This document shows positions 8,707-16,452 of a DNA stretch of 64,000 bases, one piece after another. The position numbers and the translations under genes are program-made. Source of the stretch: Exiguobacterium qingdaonense (GTDB taxonomy: Bacteria > Bacillota > Bacilli > Exiguobacteriales > Exiguobacteriaceae). Location: positions 141,093 to 205,092 of the forward strand of contig NZ_JACSKY010000004.1 of the NCBI RefSeq assembly GCF_018617855.1, in the 5' to 3' direction. The number at the start of each line of letters is the position of its first letter. The first letter of the stretch is position 1. Below the pieces are notes generated by a model. That model ran no database searches and was not told where the DNA came from. It was given only the letters and a program-made list of their open reading frames with translations.

Positions 8707-9243
8707 ATGCAATACAAATTAGGAGAATTGACACCAAAAGTCGATTCAACGGCCTATCTCGCGCCGGGATCACATGTCATTGGTGATGTGACAATCGGAG
8801 CCCACTCGGGGGTATGGTTCAATACTGTCATTCGAGGAGATGAAGGACCGATTCGAATCGGTTCCCACGTGAACATTCAGGATGGTTCGATGATTCATCA
8901 ATACGAAGGCTCACCGACAGTCATCCATGACCGGGTCTCCATCGGGCATATGGCGATGATTCACGGTTGCGAAATCGAAGAGGACTGTCTAATCGGCATG
9001 CACGCCACCGTACTCGATGGGGCGAAAATCGGAAAAGGATCGTTCGTGGCCGCCGGTGCGCTCGTCACACCGAACATGCAAATACCAGAAGGTGTGATGG
9101 TCATGGGCGTCCCAGCAAAAGTCGTCCGCTCGCTAAACGACGATGACCGTTTTATCATGGAAAGAACGGTCAGGAAGTATGCCAAACGCGCTGAGCAATA
9201 TAAACAATCATGCGTCCCACTCCGTGAAACGCATAGTTTGTGA
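8707..9243 (+). CDS. Gamma-carbonic-anhydrase-like hexapeptide-repeat protein
   Basis: 178 aa from ATG 8707 (RBS AAAGGGG). It is a left-handed beta-helix of hexapeptide repeats, as in YrdA, PaaY and B. subtilis YtoA. Candidate zinc-binding histidines are in MIHQYEG and SIGHMAMIHGC, at the spacing of gamma-carbonic anhydrases, and the N-terminal NTVIRGDEGPIRIGS block is typical. Many relatives bind metal but have no proven CO2 hydration activity, so the reaction is uncertain. Its stop codon TGA is the first three bases of a perfect cre site that probably belongs to the next transcription unit. Confidence 0.85.
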   Translation: MQYKLGELTPKVDSTAYLAPGSHVIGDVTIGAHSGVWFNTVIRGDEGPIRIGSHVNIQDGSMIHQYEGSPTVIHDRVSIGHMAMIHGCEIEEDCLIGMHATVLDGAKIGKGSFVAAGALVTPNMQIPEGVMVMGVPAKVVRSLNDDDRFIMERTVRKYAKRAEQYKQSCVPLRETHSL

Positions 9244-9254
9244 AAGCGTTTACA
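9241..9254 (+). promoter_or_regulatory. CcpA-binding cre site
   Basis: TGAAAGCGTTTACA fits the cre consensus TGWNANCGNTNWCA at every fixed position. It lies about 50 bp upstream of a -10-like TATACT (9306-9311) that precedes the small-protein operon, a position more typical of CcpA activation than of repression. Confidence 0.7.
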
Positions 9255-9352
9255 AGATTCATAAAATGTTAACGTTTCTCTCGAATTTTCTTCATAGTTC
9301 CTTTGTATACTAAAGTTGTAGCCAAGCTGACGTATTGAAAGGAGCCCACTCT

Positions 9353-9538
9353 ATGTATCCAAATCATGATCGACTCATGCTAGATCTATACGCCTCCTCC
9401 ATCGACCCAAGTTACGGACTCCATATTGATGATTCATTTGATGACACGTTACACGGTACACATCGAGAAGTTTGGGAACGTATGCATTTGGATAATAATA
9501 GAGAAGAAGATATTAAAAACGGAGGAACGACTAAATGA
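9353..9538 (+). CDS. Small acidic protein of unknown function (61 aa)
   Basis: The start is ATG 9353, with GAAAGGAG upstream. The protein is hydrophilic and acidic (HIDDSFDDT, REEDIK) with no signal or membrane segment, and I do not recognise it. It is the first cistron of a two-gene unit: its TGA overlaps the ATG of a 17-codon reading frame in the ATGA arrangement, and a terminator follows. An upstream cre site and a -10-like TATACT at 9306-9311 suggest carbon-source control. Confidence 0.6.
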   Translation: MYPNHDRLMLDLYASSIDPSYGLHIDDSFDDTLHGTHREVWERMHLDNNREEDIKNGGTTK

Positions 9539-9588
9539 TTCCAACAAATGTGATTCAAGACTGGCTCGCAACAAAAATTAAAAAATGA
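9535..9588 (+). CDS. Putative 17-aa peptide translationally coupled to the 61-aa gene
   Basis: ATG at 9535 overlaps the preceding stop (ATGA) and has GGAGG nine bases upstream, inside the end of the previous gene. The peptide, MIPTNVIQDWLATKIKK, is mostly hydrophobic with a cationic KIKK tail. It ends ten bases before a strong terminator, so it fills the operon exactly. Its RBS, coupling and position argue that it is translated; its function is unknown. A chance reading frame cannot be excluded without homologues. Confidence 0.45.
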   Translation: MIPTNVIQDWLATKIKK

Positions 9589-9598
9589 ACCATATAGC

Positions 9599-9644
9599 AA
9601 AAGCTCAAGCAAAGACTGAACCGGTCCCTACTTGAGCTTTTTTA
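9599..9644 (+). terminator. Terminator of the small-protein operon
   Basis: AAGCTCAAG and CTTGAGCTT form the stem around a 21-base loop, followed by a T-run. The A-run before it may let it also act on the opposite strand. Confidence 0.8.
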
Positions 9645-9685
9645 TCGGCTCTATTCATTATATTTATATAAGATTCTTATTAGTC

Positions 9686-9973
9686 TTAGTAATAAAAAGT
9701 CTTTTTAGGTTTCAATTTAAGATTTTCGACTACCTTTGCCTTAGCGATCCCTTTTTTAAACTTCACATGATTGAGCCAATCGACAATTGCATATGCATCG
9801 TAATTCGGACAATCTTTTTCTCCATTTTCATACGCCCAATATTTTTTATTCTTTTCATCATCAAAGATCCAGTCAAAAAACTCGTTTTGTGTTTTGTGAA
9901 TTTTTCTCCCTACTTTAGAAGAACAGGAGATGTACTGAATATAGTTATCTCCAAAATCAAATTTTATAATCAT
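9686..9973 (-). CDS. AT-rich orphan gene, unknown protein (95 aa)
   Basis: The start is ATG 9973 with AAAAGGAGG about ten bases upstream; a TTG at 9997 would be a longer alternative. The product is rich in Lys, Asn, Tyr and Phe (for example YWAYENGEKDCPNYDAYAIV) and has no signal or membrane segment. I recognise no family. The codons are clearly more AT-rich than those of the neighbours, which suggests recent acquisition. It is a single-gene unit between two terminator-like regions, with an extended -10 (TGCTATAAA) close upstream. Confidence 0.6.
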   Translation of the reverse strand: MIIKFDFGDNYIQYISCSSKVGRKIHKTQNEFFDWIFDDEKNKKYWAYENGEKDCPNYDAYAIVDWLNHVKFKKGIAKAKVVENLKLKPKKTFYY

Positions 9974-10003
9974 AAGAAGAGCTCCTCCTTTTAGCAATCT
10001 TGA

Positions 10004-10012
10004 TTTATAGCA
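10004..10012 (-). promoter_or_regulatory. Extended -10 element of the AT-rich orphan gene
   Basis: TGCTATAAA on the minus strand is an extended -10 with no clear -35. It is followed closely by the AAAAGGAGG ribosome binding site, so the leader must be very short. Confidence 0.4.
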
Positions 10013-10147
10013 TTGGTTACATTGGTGCTTTTTTGTATAACGTCAGCATCCGTTCAAGGTCAAAGAACAAGCCATTAACGACGATGATGTTTCAAGTAAT
10101 CATAATGTTATTCAGTTAGCTAGACTTTCTACATGAGTGAACATCGT

Positions 10148-10702
10148 TCATTCAAAAATGGTAAGGTGTGCATCAATCGGTTGTCGCGCTTTCGGTGCAG
10201 GGATATCTTCTGTGTCATATTTCCCGATTTGCAGAAGACCGATAAACGTCTCGCCCTCCGCCCCAATCATTTCCTTCAACCGTGCATCATCGAACAGTCC
10301 ACCCGTCCGCCAGACCATCCCGATCTCACGTTCACTTAAGAGCAGCTGAACATTTTGAATGAATGTCGCCGTCGCGAGCAATGCGTCACGATTCCCTTTG
10401 TCCGTCTCAAAATGTTTTGCCGTCACATACATACAGGCCGCCGCATTTAAGATTCGTCCCGTCACTTTTTCGCGTTGCCCCTCTGACGCCTCCGAGAAGG
10501 CTGGTTCGAGCGCATCGAGTAACACTTGCTTCCCGTCTCCATTGAACACATACACGTTCCATGGCTCGACTTTATTGTGAAATGGTGCATGATGTGCCGA
10601 TTGCAATACTTCATAGAGCACTTTCGTATCGATTGGTTCTTCTTTGAACATACGGACCGTACGTCTTTCTTCAATTAACTTTTGTGCTGCTGTCTTTGTC
10701 AT
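10148..10702 (-). CDS. Nitroreductase-family FMN oxidoreductase
   Basis: 184 aa from ATG 10702; upstream codons are in frame but the AGGGGAAG ribosome site favours this start. The family signature ERRTVRMFKEEPID is at the N-terminus, APFHNKVEPWNVYVF binds the phosphate side of FMN in relatives, and GMVWRTGGLFDD lies near the C-terminus. It belongs to the small YdjA/YfhC-like group of NAD(P)H-dependent FMN reductases, whose physiological substrate is usually unknown. It is monocistronic, with no helpful neighbours. Confidence 0.85.
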   Translation of the reverse strand: MTKTAAQKLIEERRTVRMFKEEPIDTKVLYEVLQSAHHAPFHNKVEPWNVYVFNGDGKQVLLDALEPAFSEASEGQREKVTGRILNAAACMYVTAKHFETDKGNRDALLATATFIQNVQLLLSEREIGMVWRTGGLFDDARLKEMIGAEGETFIGLLQIGKYDTEDIPAPKARQPIDAHLTIFE

Positions 10703-10765
10703 GACCGTCACTTCCCCTTTTTTTCTCTTCTCTATCATAATTGAAAAACGTTCTCATTTCAAAAT

Positions 10766-10796
10766 CAAAAAAAGACTACAGATTGCTCTGCAGTCT
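10766..10796 (-). terminator. Terminator of the lysine/DAP operon
   Basis: On the minus strand AGACTGCAG pairs with CTGTAGTCT (one G-U pair), followed by seven Ts, directly after the lysA stop. Confidence 0.85.
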
Positions 10797-12088
10797 TACG
10801 TCGATTGTCCAATGACTTCACACGCCACCAAGTCTTCAAACGTTTGGCGACGGACGACAAGGCGGTGATTCCCGTCTTTGACGAAAACGACCGCCGGACG
10901 AAGCATTTGGTTATAGTTGCTCGCCATCGAGAAATTGTATGCTCCTGTCGCTTTGACAAGTAATAAGTCACCTGGTGTGACAGGAGGGATCAACGAGCGG
11001 TTCGAGATGATGTCTCCCGACTCACAGCACGCTCCGACTATTTTTGCCTCGAGCGTCTTCTCTTCATTCATCCGTGTCGCTGCCACAACCTCATACTCTG
11101 CGTCATACAGTGCCGGACGGATATTGTCCGTCATCCCGCCATCGACAGACACGAATGTACGAACGCCGCTCACTTCTTTGACGGTCCCCACCTCATACAG
11201 CGTGGCACCCGCATTGGCGACGAGCCAACGTCCTGGCTCAATCCCGATTTTCGGAAGTGGCAATTCACGTGCCTCGACCTCTTCGACCAACGTCTCCATC
11301 ACTTGCTCCATCGTCTGGGCAAAATCGAGATATTCGTCTTCATCCAAGTAAGCGACGCCGAATCCCCCACCGATGTTCAAGACGTCCGTCGTATAGCCGG
11401 TTTCCTGACGAATCGTATCCATAAAGCGCACCATCGTCTTCACCGTGTTGATGAAGAGGGTCGGATCTTGAATTTGAGAACCGACGTGACAGTGAATCCC
11501 CTTCAACTGTAAGTGCTCGGCTTCTAACGTCGCACGAACAGCATCCAAATATGTGTCGTCGTGCGTCGGGAAACCGAATTTTGTATCAACCCCGCCTGTT
11601 TGAATCGCCGTATGGGCGCCCCCGATGACTTGGGGCACGATTCGGAGTAGCACATCGACCATGCAATTGTGTTCAGCCGCGAGCCCTGACAAGAGACTGA
11701 TTTCCCGCATGTTATCGATTGTAAAATGCGTGATCCCATTCTCTAGCGCGAACGAGATATCTTGAATCGTCTTGTTTGATCCGTGGACATGAATACGCTC
11801 CGCCGGTACACCGGCATGCAGTGCCACGTACATCTCACCGCGTGAAACAACGTCGACACTCAGTCCCGCTGACACCACTTTATCGTAAACGGCCGCAATC
11901 GATAACGCTTTTGACGCATATAACGCATACGTGTTCGGATATTTGTCGAGAAACGCCTCCTGCACGATCCCGAGGCGGCGCTCTAGTTCCGACTCACTCA
12001 TCATATATAAGGGTGTCCCGTACGTCGCTTGAAGTTCACGGACGGACACGCCTTCGATCAAACATTCTGATTGATTGCTGGTGTACAT
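10796..12088 (-). CDS. lysA: Diaminopimelate decarboxylase
   Basis: 430 aa. It decarboxylates meso-diaminopimelate to L-lysine, the last step of the pathway, using PLP. The PLP lysine is in ALYASKALS near residue 60; HVHGSNKT, CHVGSQI, NIGGGFG, GIEPGRW and GACCESGDI are LysA motifs in the expected order. The ATG at 12088 has GAAGGAGG seven bases upstream, and the gene starts 31 bases inside the end of the alanine-racemase-like gene, so translation is likely coupled. It is the last gene of the operon before a terminator, and the whole operon lies behind the lysine riboswitch at 18692-18950. Confidence 0.95.
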   Translation of the reverse strand: MYTSNQSECLIEGVSVRELQATYGTPLYMMSESELERRLGIVQEAFLDKYPNTYALYASKALSIAAVYDKVVSAGLSVDVVSRGEMYVALHAGVPAERIHVHGSNKTIQDISFALENGITHFTIDNMREISLLSGLAAEHNCMVDVLLRIVPQVIGGAHTAIQTGGVDTKFGFPTHDDTYLDAVRATLEAEHLQLKGIHCHVGSQIQDPTLFINTVKTMVRFMDTIRQETGYTTDVLNIGGGFGVAYLDEDEYLDFAQTMEQVMETLVEEVEARELPLPKIGIEPGRWLVANAGATLYEVGTVKEVSGVRTFVSVDGGMTDNIRPALYDAEYEVVAATRMNEEKTLEAKIVGACCESGDIISNRSLIPPVTPGDLLLVKATGAYNFSMASNYNQMLRPAVVFVKDGNHRLVVRRQTFEDLVACEVIGQST

Positions 12089-13146
12089 ACAATTCCTCCT
12101 TCAAAACGATGGGGGACACGCCACGAACGGGCGCATAGCTGTTCTGAATTATTGGCATAGCCAATCCGTGTCACGTCATCGATTTTTGTCTCTACTCCAT
12201 ATAGCGCAACGCGGTCGCCGATTTGTACGTCATCGTCGACTTTGATGAAGCTATGGCTCATAAAGATATTGCTGACGAACGGATAAGCTTCGCCCTCAAT
12301 ATGGACGGGTAAATGACGCCTCGCCCGCATCAATCCGTCACCGTATCCGACGGGTAAGACGGCGATTCGTTCATTTGTTTCCGCGGTATATCCCGTCCCA
12401 TATCCGACATACGCTCCCGCCTCGATATGATGGACGGCGACGACTTCCGTTTCCCAGTAAAAAGCAGGCACGAGCCATGCCACTGGTTCAACCGATGAAT
12501 AGCCGTATAAGAAAATACCGACCCGCACATGTGTGCAATGATGCAAGCGCGGATCGTCTTGAAGCGTGGCCGCACTGTTCGCCGCATGGATCAGTTCGAA
12601 AGCGTGACGCTCCATCAATCGCGTCGACCAATCGGCGAAACGTTCGACTTGAACGCTATGTTCGATTTCCGCATTGTCTGCATCCGCAAGCGGGAAATGT
12701 GTACATAATCCGACGAGGTTCAATCCTTCATCCTGACAGAAGGCAACGATTTGTAGCGCTTCTTCGAACGTTTTGGCACCGAAACGATTCATGCCGACGT
12801 CCAATTTCAAGTGAAGGCGAACGCCATCGAGATGCTCTCGCTGCGAGACGAGCCATTCATATGACCCGATGGCGACGTCGAGTTCATGATCATGTACGTG
12901 CTGCCACGTATATACCGGATTCATGACGAGGACACGAGCTGATTCGGCATACGTTCGCACTTCAATCGCTTCCTCTAATGTAGTCACCATGAAGTGACGG
13001 ACCCCTTCATCATACAAAGTCGTCACAACTGGCTCCATCCCTAAGTTATAGGCATTGTTTTTCACGACCGCAAACACGGGACGACCTAGCGCCTCGACCC
13101 GTCGTTTGTTTTCGCGAATCGCATTCAAGTCGATGGTGACTCCCAT
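12058..13146 (-). CDS. Alanine-racemase-family PLP protein of the DAP operon (Alr2-like)
   Basis: 362 aa, fold type III PLP enzyme. The PLP lysine is in FAVVKNNAYNLG, the catalytic tyrosine in YVGYGTGYTA, and LKLDVGMNRFG and VLPVGYGDG match alanine racemase. The substrate-side block that is usually CMDQ is here FMSH (about residues 288-303), so substrate contacts differ. Staphylococcal dap operons carry an alr2 gene at the same place before lysA, and its product is not thought to be the main alanine racemase. Here too I infer a role in DAP or lysine metabolism, possibly a racemase or epimerase, but this is unproven. RBS AAAGGGG. Confidence 0.7.
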   Translation of the reverse strand: MGVTIDLNAIRENKRRVEALGRPVFAVVKNNAYNLGMEPVVTTLYDEGVRHFMVTTLEEAIEVRTYAESARVLVMNPVYTWQHVHDHELDVAIGSYEWLVSQREHLDGVRLHLKLDVGMNRFGAKTFEEALQIVAFCQDEGLNLVGLCTHFPLADADNAEIEHSVQVERFADWSTRLMERHAFELIHAANSAATLQDDPRLHHCTHVRVGIFLYGYSSVEPVAWLVPAFYWETEVVAVHHIEAGAYVGYGTGYTAETNERIAVLPVGYGDGLMRARRHLPVHIEGEAYPFVSNIFMSHSFIKVDDDVQIGDRVALYGVETKIDDVTRIGYANNSEQLCARSWRVPHRFEGGIVCTPAINQNV

Positions 13147-13158
13147 ATTAAAACCCCT

Positions 13159-14088
13159 TTACTCTTTGACCGCTGATTTTACGAACGTGATCCAATCTCG
13201 GTGTTCTGGAAGCTTTCCTGTCACAGCTTCGCGATAACGTGTCAACATTTCTGTCGCGACCGTCTGGACGCCACCACCGATTGAAAGGTGATCGACTTCG
13301 ATGACACTCGTCACTTCGGCAGCCGTTCCGGTCAAGAAGATCTCATCGGCGACATAGAGCTCGTCTCGACCGATGTGACGTTCTATGACTTCGTACCCTG
13401 TCTCACGTGCGAGCTGCATAATTGTTTGACGCGTGATGCCATCTAGAACAGAACAATCGAGTGACGGTGTTGTGATCGTCTTCCCTTTGACGAGAAAGAT
13501 GTTCGCAACACTCGCTTCACTGACGTTCCCGTTTACATCAAGAGCGATCGCTTCGTCGAATCCGTCACGGAGCGCCTCTCCTTTTAATAGCTGTGAGTTC
13601 ATATAGTTCGATGCCGCTTTCGCTTGCATCGGCATCATCGTAGAAGACACGCGGCGATACGAGGCCACTTTGGCTCGAATTCCGACCGTCTTATTGAAAT
13701 ATTCGCCGAGCGGCCAACACGAGATGGCAACATGCACCTTCGTCTCCGCTGTCGGCATGAGTGCTTGCCAAGGTGTTCCGAGGAAGACGAACGGGCGGAT
13801 GTAGCATGCTTCAAATCCGTTTCGCTCAATCAATTCCATCGTCGCTTGTTCGAGTTCATCTACCGTATAAGGTAATGTGACGTGATAGTATGCACATGAG
13901 CGAACGAGTCGCTCCAAGTGCTCACGCAATCGGAAGATGGCGGGGCCTTCCTCCGTATGATAGGCACGAATCCCTTCAAAGAACCCGCTTCCATAATGTA
14001 TCGCGTGTGTCATGATACTCGTGTTTGCGTCAGTCGGCTCAATCCAAGCCCCATCTTTCCACATCCATTGTCCATACTGTTCCATCAT
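13159..14088 (-). CDS. ilvE: Branched-chain amino acid aminotransferase (fold type IV)
   Basis: 309 aa, close to the E. coli IlvE type. HAIHYGSGFFEGIRAY is near the start, YIRPFVFLG follows, the PLP lysine is in MQAKAASNYMNS, and LDVNGNVSEASVANIF and FLTGTAAEVTSV are near the end. It normally interconverts branched-chain amino acids and keto acids with glutamate. Its place inside a DAP/lysine operon, 12 bp before the alr-like gene and 39 bp after dapH, is unusual, and it occupies the slot where staphylococci have a deacetylase. It could supply general transamination or be recruited to N-acetyl-DAP formation; the sequence cannot decide. Confidence 0.85.
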   Translation of the reverse strand: MMEQYGQWMWKDGAWIEPTDANTSIMTHAIHYGSGFFEGIRAYHTEEGPAIFRLREHLERLVRSCAYYHVTLPYTVDELEQATMELIERNGFEACYIRPFVFLGTPWQALMPTAETKVHVAISCWPLGEYFNKTVGIRAKVASYRRVSSTMMPMQAKAASNYMNSQLLKGEALRDGFDEAIALDVNGNVSEASVANIFLVKGKTITTPSLDCSVLDGITRQTIMQLARETGYEVIERHIGRDELYVADEIFLTGTAAEVTSVIEVDHLSIGGGVQTVATEMLTRYREAVTGKLPEHRDWITFVKSAVKE

Positions 14089-14127
14089 GCAACTCTCCCA
14101 TTTTTCATATTTTCTGTCTATTATACG

Positions 14128-14835
14128 TTAGAGAGAGCGTAAGTCATCAACAAGTTGTGTTTTTTCAGAAGTTTTTTCATCTTTCTGTTTGATGATTCGT
14201 GCCGGTGTCCCTGCGACGACGACACCTGGCGGGACATCTTGTGTGACGACACTTCCGGCTGCGACAACCGCATTTTCACCGACGCGAACTCCTTCTAAGA
14301 TGACAGCGTTCGCCCCGATCATAACACCGTCTTCGATGATGACCGGATCTTTTGAAGGTGGCTCAAGGACACCTGCGACCACGGCACCGGCTCCGAGGTG
14401 AACGTTTTTCCCGAGTGTTCCGCGTGCTCCGATGACAGCATTCATGTCGACCATCGAACCGTCTCCGATGACGGCCCCGATATTGACGACAGCTCCCATC
14501 ATGACGACGGCGTTATTCCCGATTTGGACGTGGTCCCGGATGAACGAACCTGGTTCAATTCGTGCATTGAGCTGTGTCGTATCAAGCATCGGTACGGCAC
14601 TGTTGCGACGGTCGTATTCAAGGTGTGAATCGATGATGACCGACGCATTCGTTTCAAGGAAAGCGACCGCGCGTTCTGCCGTCGTCAAGAATAGTTTCGA
14701 CTCGTCCGTTCCGAATGCTTTCGCTTCTTCGATTTCAAGGCCTGCCAATTGCCCGTTGACGTAAAGTTTGACCGGTGTTTCCTTTTTAGCATCTTTAATA
14801 TATTGTGCAATTTCATAAGCGTTTGTGAGTAACAT
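14128..14835 (-). CDS. dapH: 2,3,4,5-tetrahydropyridine-2,6-dicarboxylate N-acetyltransferase
   Basis: 235 aa from ATG 14835 (RBS GAGGAGG); the upstream extension overlaps dapB and is not needed. The N-terminal DapH domain ([19 protein letters not shown]) is followed by hexapeptide repeats forming a left-handed beta-helix, for example [20 protein letters not shown] and [18 protein letters not shown], and AGTPARIIK. It acetylates tetrahydrodipicolinate with acetyl-CoA, so the organism uses the acetylase branch of the DAP pathway. It overlaps the end of dapB by 23 bp. No N-acetyl-DAP deacetylase gene is in the operon. Confidence 0.93.
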   Translation of the reverse strand: MLLTNAYEIAQYIKDAKKETPVKLYVNGQLAGLEIEEAKAFGTDESKLFLTTAERAVAFLETNASVIIDSHLEYDRRNSAVPMLDTTQLNARIEPGSFIRDHVQIGNNAVVMMGAVVNIGAVIGDGSMVDMNAVIGARGTLGKNVHLGAGAVVAGVLEPPSKDPVIIEDGVMIGANAVILEGVRVGENAVVAAGSVVTQDVPPGVVVAGTPARIIKQKDEKTSEKTQLVDDLRSL

Positions 14836-15562
14836 GAGTAGCCTCCTCGTATAAGTTCGATAGATTATAAAGTCCTGCCGGGCGATCGATGACCGTTGCC
14901 GCTGCGGCAAGCGCCCCGTTTGCAAAGACGCGTTTCGATAACGCGGTATGTTTCAATTCAATCATTTCGTCATCTCCGGCGAATAGTACGGTATGCTCAC
15001 CGAAAATCGTGCCACCTCGAATCGAGTGCATACCTAACTCTTCGGCACCACGCGCCTCTCGTCGTGACGTTCGTTCGTAAATCGGTGTGACCTCTCGTTT
15101 CGCTTCGATGGCACGGGCCAGTAACTCCGCCGTGCCGCTTGGCGCGTCCACTTTCTTCCGATGGTGCGCCTCGATCACTTCGACATCATAGCCGAGCGTG
15201 AGCGGGACGAGTTGGTCGAGCAACTGTTTCAACAGGGCAATCCCATATGATGTGTTGTATGACTGAAAGATCGGGATGTCTTGTGAAGCCGTCTCAATCT
15301 CGGCCAGTTCTTCCGGTGTGAAGCCGGTCGTCGCAATGACGAGGGGAATATGATGCTTCCGTCCGAATGCAAGTAAATCAGGAAGTAGCGCCGGGTTCGA
15401 AAAGTCAATCACGACATCGACGGGTACATCTACCTCACCCAGAGTCGCAACATGTTCATCACTTCCCGGTGAGACGATTGCCGCGACGTTCACACCTTGC
15501 GCGTGAGCGACCTCTTTGACAATCTTTCCCATCGCACCAAATCCATGGATGAGGACATTCAT
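14813..15562 (-). CDS. dapB: 4-hydroxy-tetrahydrodipicolinate reductase
   Basis: 249 aa. It reduces the DapA product to tetrahydrodipicolinate with NAD(P)H. The N-terminal Rossmann motif is [16 protein letters not shown] and IATTGFT lie on the nucleotide side, and the active-site block [15 protein letters not shown] contains the conserved His-His-Lys. [14 protein letters not shown] is near the C-terminus. Its ATG overlaps the dapA stop (ATGA), and its own end overlaps the dapH start. Confidence 0.95.
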   Translation of the reverse strand: MNVLIHGFGAMGKIVKEVAHAQGVNVAAIVSPGSDEHVATLGEVDVPVDVVIDFSNPALLPDLLAFGRKHHIPLVIATTGFTPEELAEIETASQDIPIFQSYNTSYGIALLKQLLDQLVPLTLGYDVEVIEAHHRKKVDAPSGTAELLARAIEAKREVTPIYERTSRREARGAEELGMHSIRGGTIFGEHTVLFAGDDEMIELKHTALSKRVFANGALAAAATVIDRPAGLYNLSNLYEEATHVTHKRL

Positions 15563-16440
15563 TGTCTCACCTCATTGAATTGCTCCATCGCCGACAGTAA
15601 TTTCGCTTCAGCCGTCGCGCTCATCGGAACGAGCGGCAGGCGTGGCGCACCGAATTCAAACCCTCGCGCTTGAAGTGCCGCCTTCACCGGAATCGGGTTC
15701 ACTTCTGCGAACAGCTCATCGATGACCGGAAGCAACCGAAGTTGCCATGTGCGCGCCGACTCTAGGTCACCCGCCAAAAGAGCTTCCGCTAAGGCGACCG
15801 TCGCTCCCGGATAGACGTTTGATAAGACGGAAACGACACCTTGTGCACCCCATGCCATATATGGCAAGATTTGATCGTCATTTCCACAGTAAACGGTGAA
15901 CCCTTCCGGAATGTGTGCCATCATCTGCGCCATGACTGAGATATCCCCACTCGCTTCTTTTAAAGCCGTGATGCGTGGATGTTCTGCGAGCTCACCGACC
16001 GTTGCCGGTGCCAAGGCGACACCTGTCCGTGACGGGACGTTATAAAGCATGAGTGGGATCGGTGACGCATCTGCAATCGCCGTAAAGTGGGCAATCAGCC
16101 CGGCCTGTGTCGACTTGTTATAGTACGGTGTGACGACCATCGCCATCTCCGCTCCAAGTTCGGCGGCCCGCTTTGTTTTTTCGATACTCATAGCCGTGTT
16201 GTTTGATCCGGTTCCGGCGATGATCACAGCTCGACCGTTCGCGATTTCGACCGCCCGAACGAGCAATGTTTCAAACTCTATATCTGTGAGCGTCATGCCT
16301 TCACCGGTCGTTCCACCGATGACGAGACCACTCACCCCTTCCTTGATCTGGTCTTCAATCAACGCTTCCCATGCCTCTAGATTTAACTGTCCTTCCTCTT
16401 GAAACGGCGTCGCTAGTGCTGTCGCTACTCCTGTGAACAT
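15559..16440 (-). CDS. dapA: 4-hydroxy-tetrahydrodipicolinate synthase
   Basis: 293 aa TIM barrel. It condenses pyruvate with aspartate semialdehyde. GGTTGEGMTL holds the pyruvate-carboxylate-binding threonines, YYNKS contains a catalytic tyrosine region, YNVPSRTGVAL holds the second tyrosine, and the Schiff-base lysine is in ALKEASGD. YCGNDDQILPYMAWGAQGVVS follows. The last codon overlaps the dapB start by four bases. Confidence 0.95.
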   Translation of the reverse strand: MFTGVATALATPFQEEGQLNLEAWEALIEDQIKEGVSGLVIGGTTGEGMTLTDIEFETLLVRAVEIANGRAVIIAGTGSNNTAMSIEKTKRAAELGAEMAMVVTPYYNKSTQAGLIAHFTAIADASPIPLMLYNVPSRTGVALAPATVGELAEHPRITALKEASGDISVMAQMMAHIPEGFTVYCGNDDQILPYMAWGAQGVVSVLSNVYPGATVALAEALLAGDLESARTWQLRLLPVIDELFAEVNPIPVKAALQARGFEFGAPRLPLVPMSATAEAKLLSAMEQFNEVRQ

Positions 16441-16452
16441 GTCATCTCCTCC

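Noticed and set aside
10741..10765. cre-like TGAAAAACGTTCTCA near the end of the lys operon
   Set aside because: It has one extra base relative to the cre spacing and lies at the 3' end of the lys operon.
12375..12926. 183-codon plus-strand frame opposite the alr-like gene
   Set aside because: Arg/His-rich composition typical of an antisense shadow; the minus-strand gene is clearly real.
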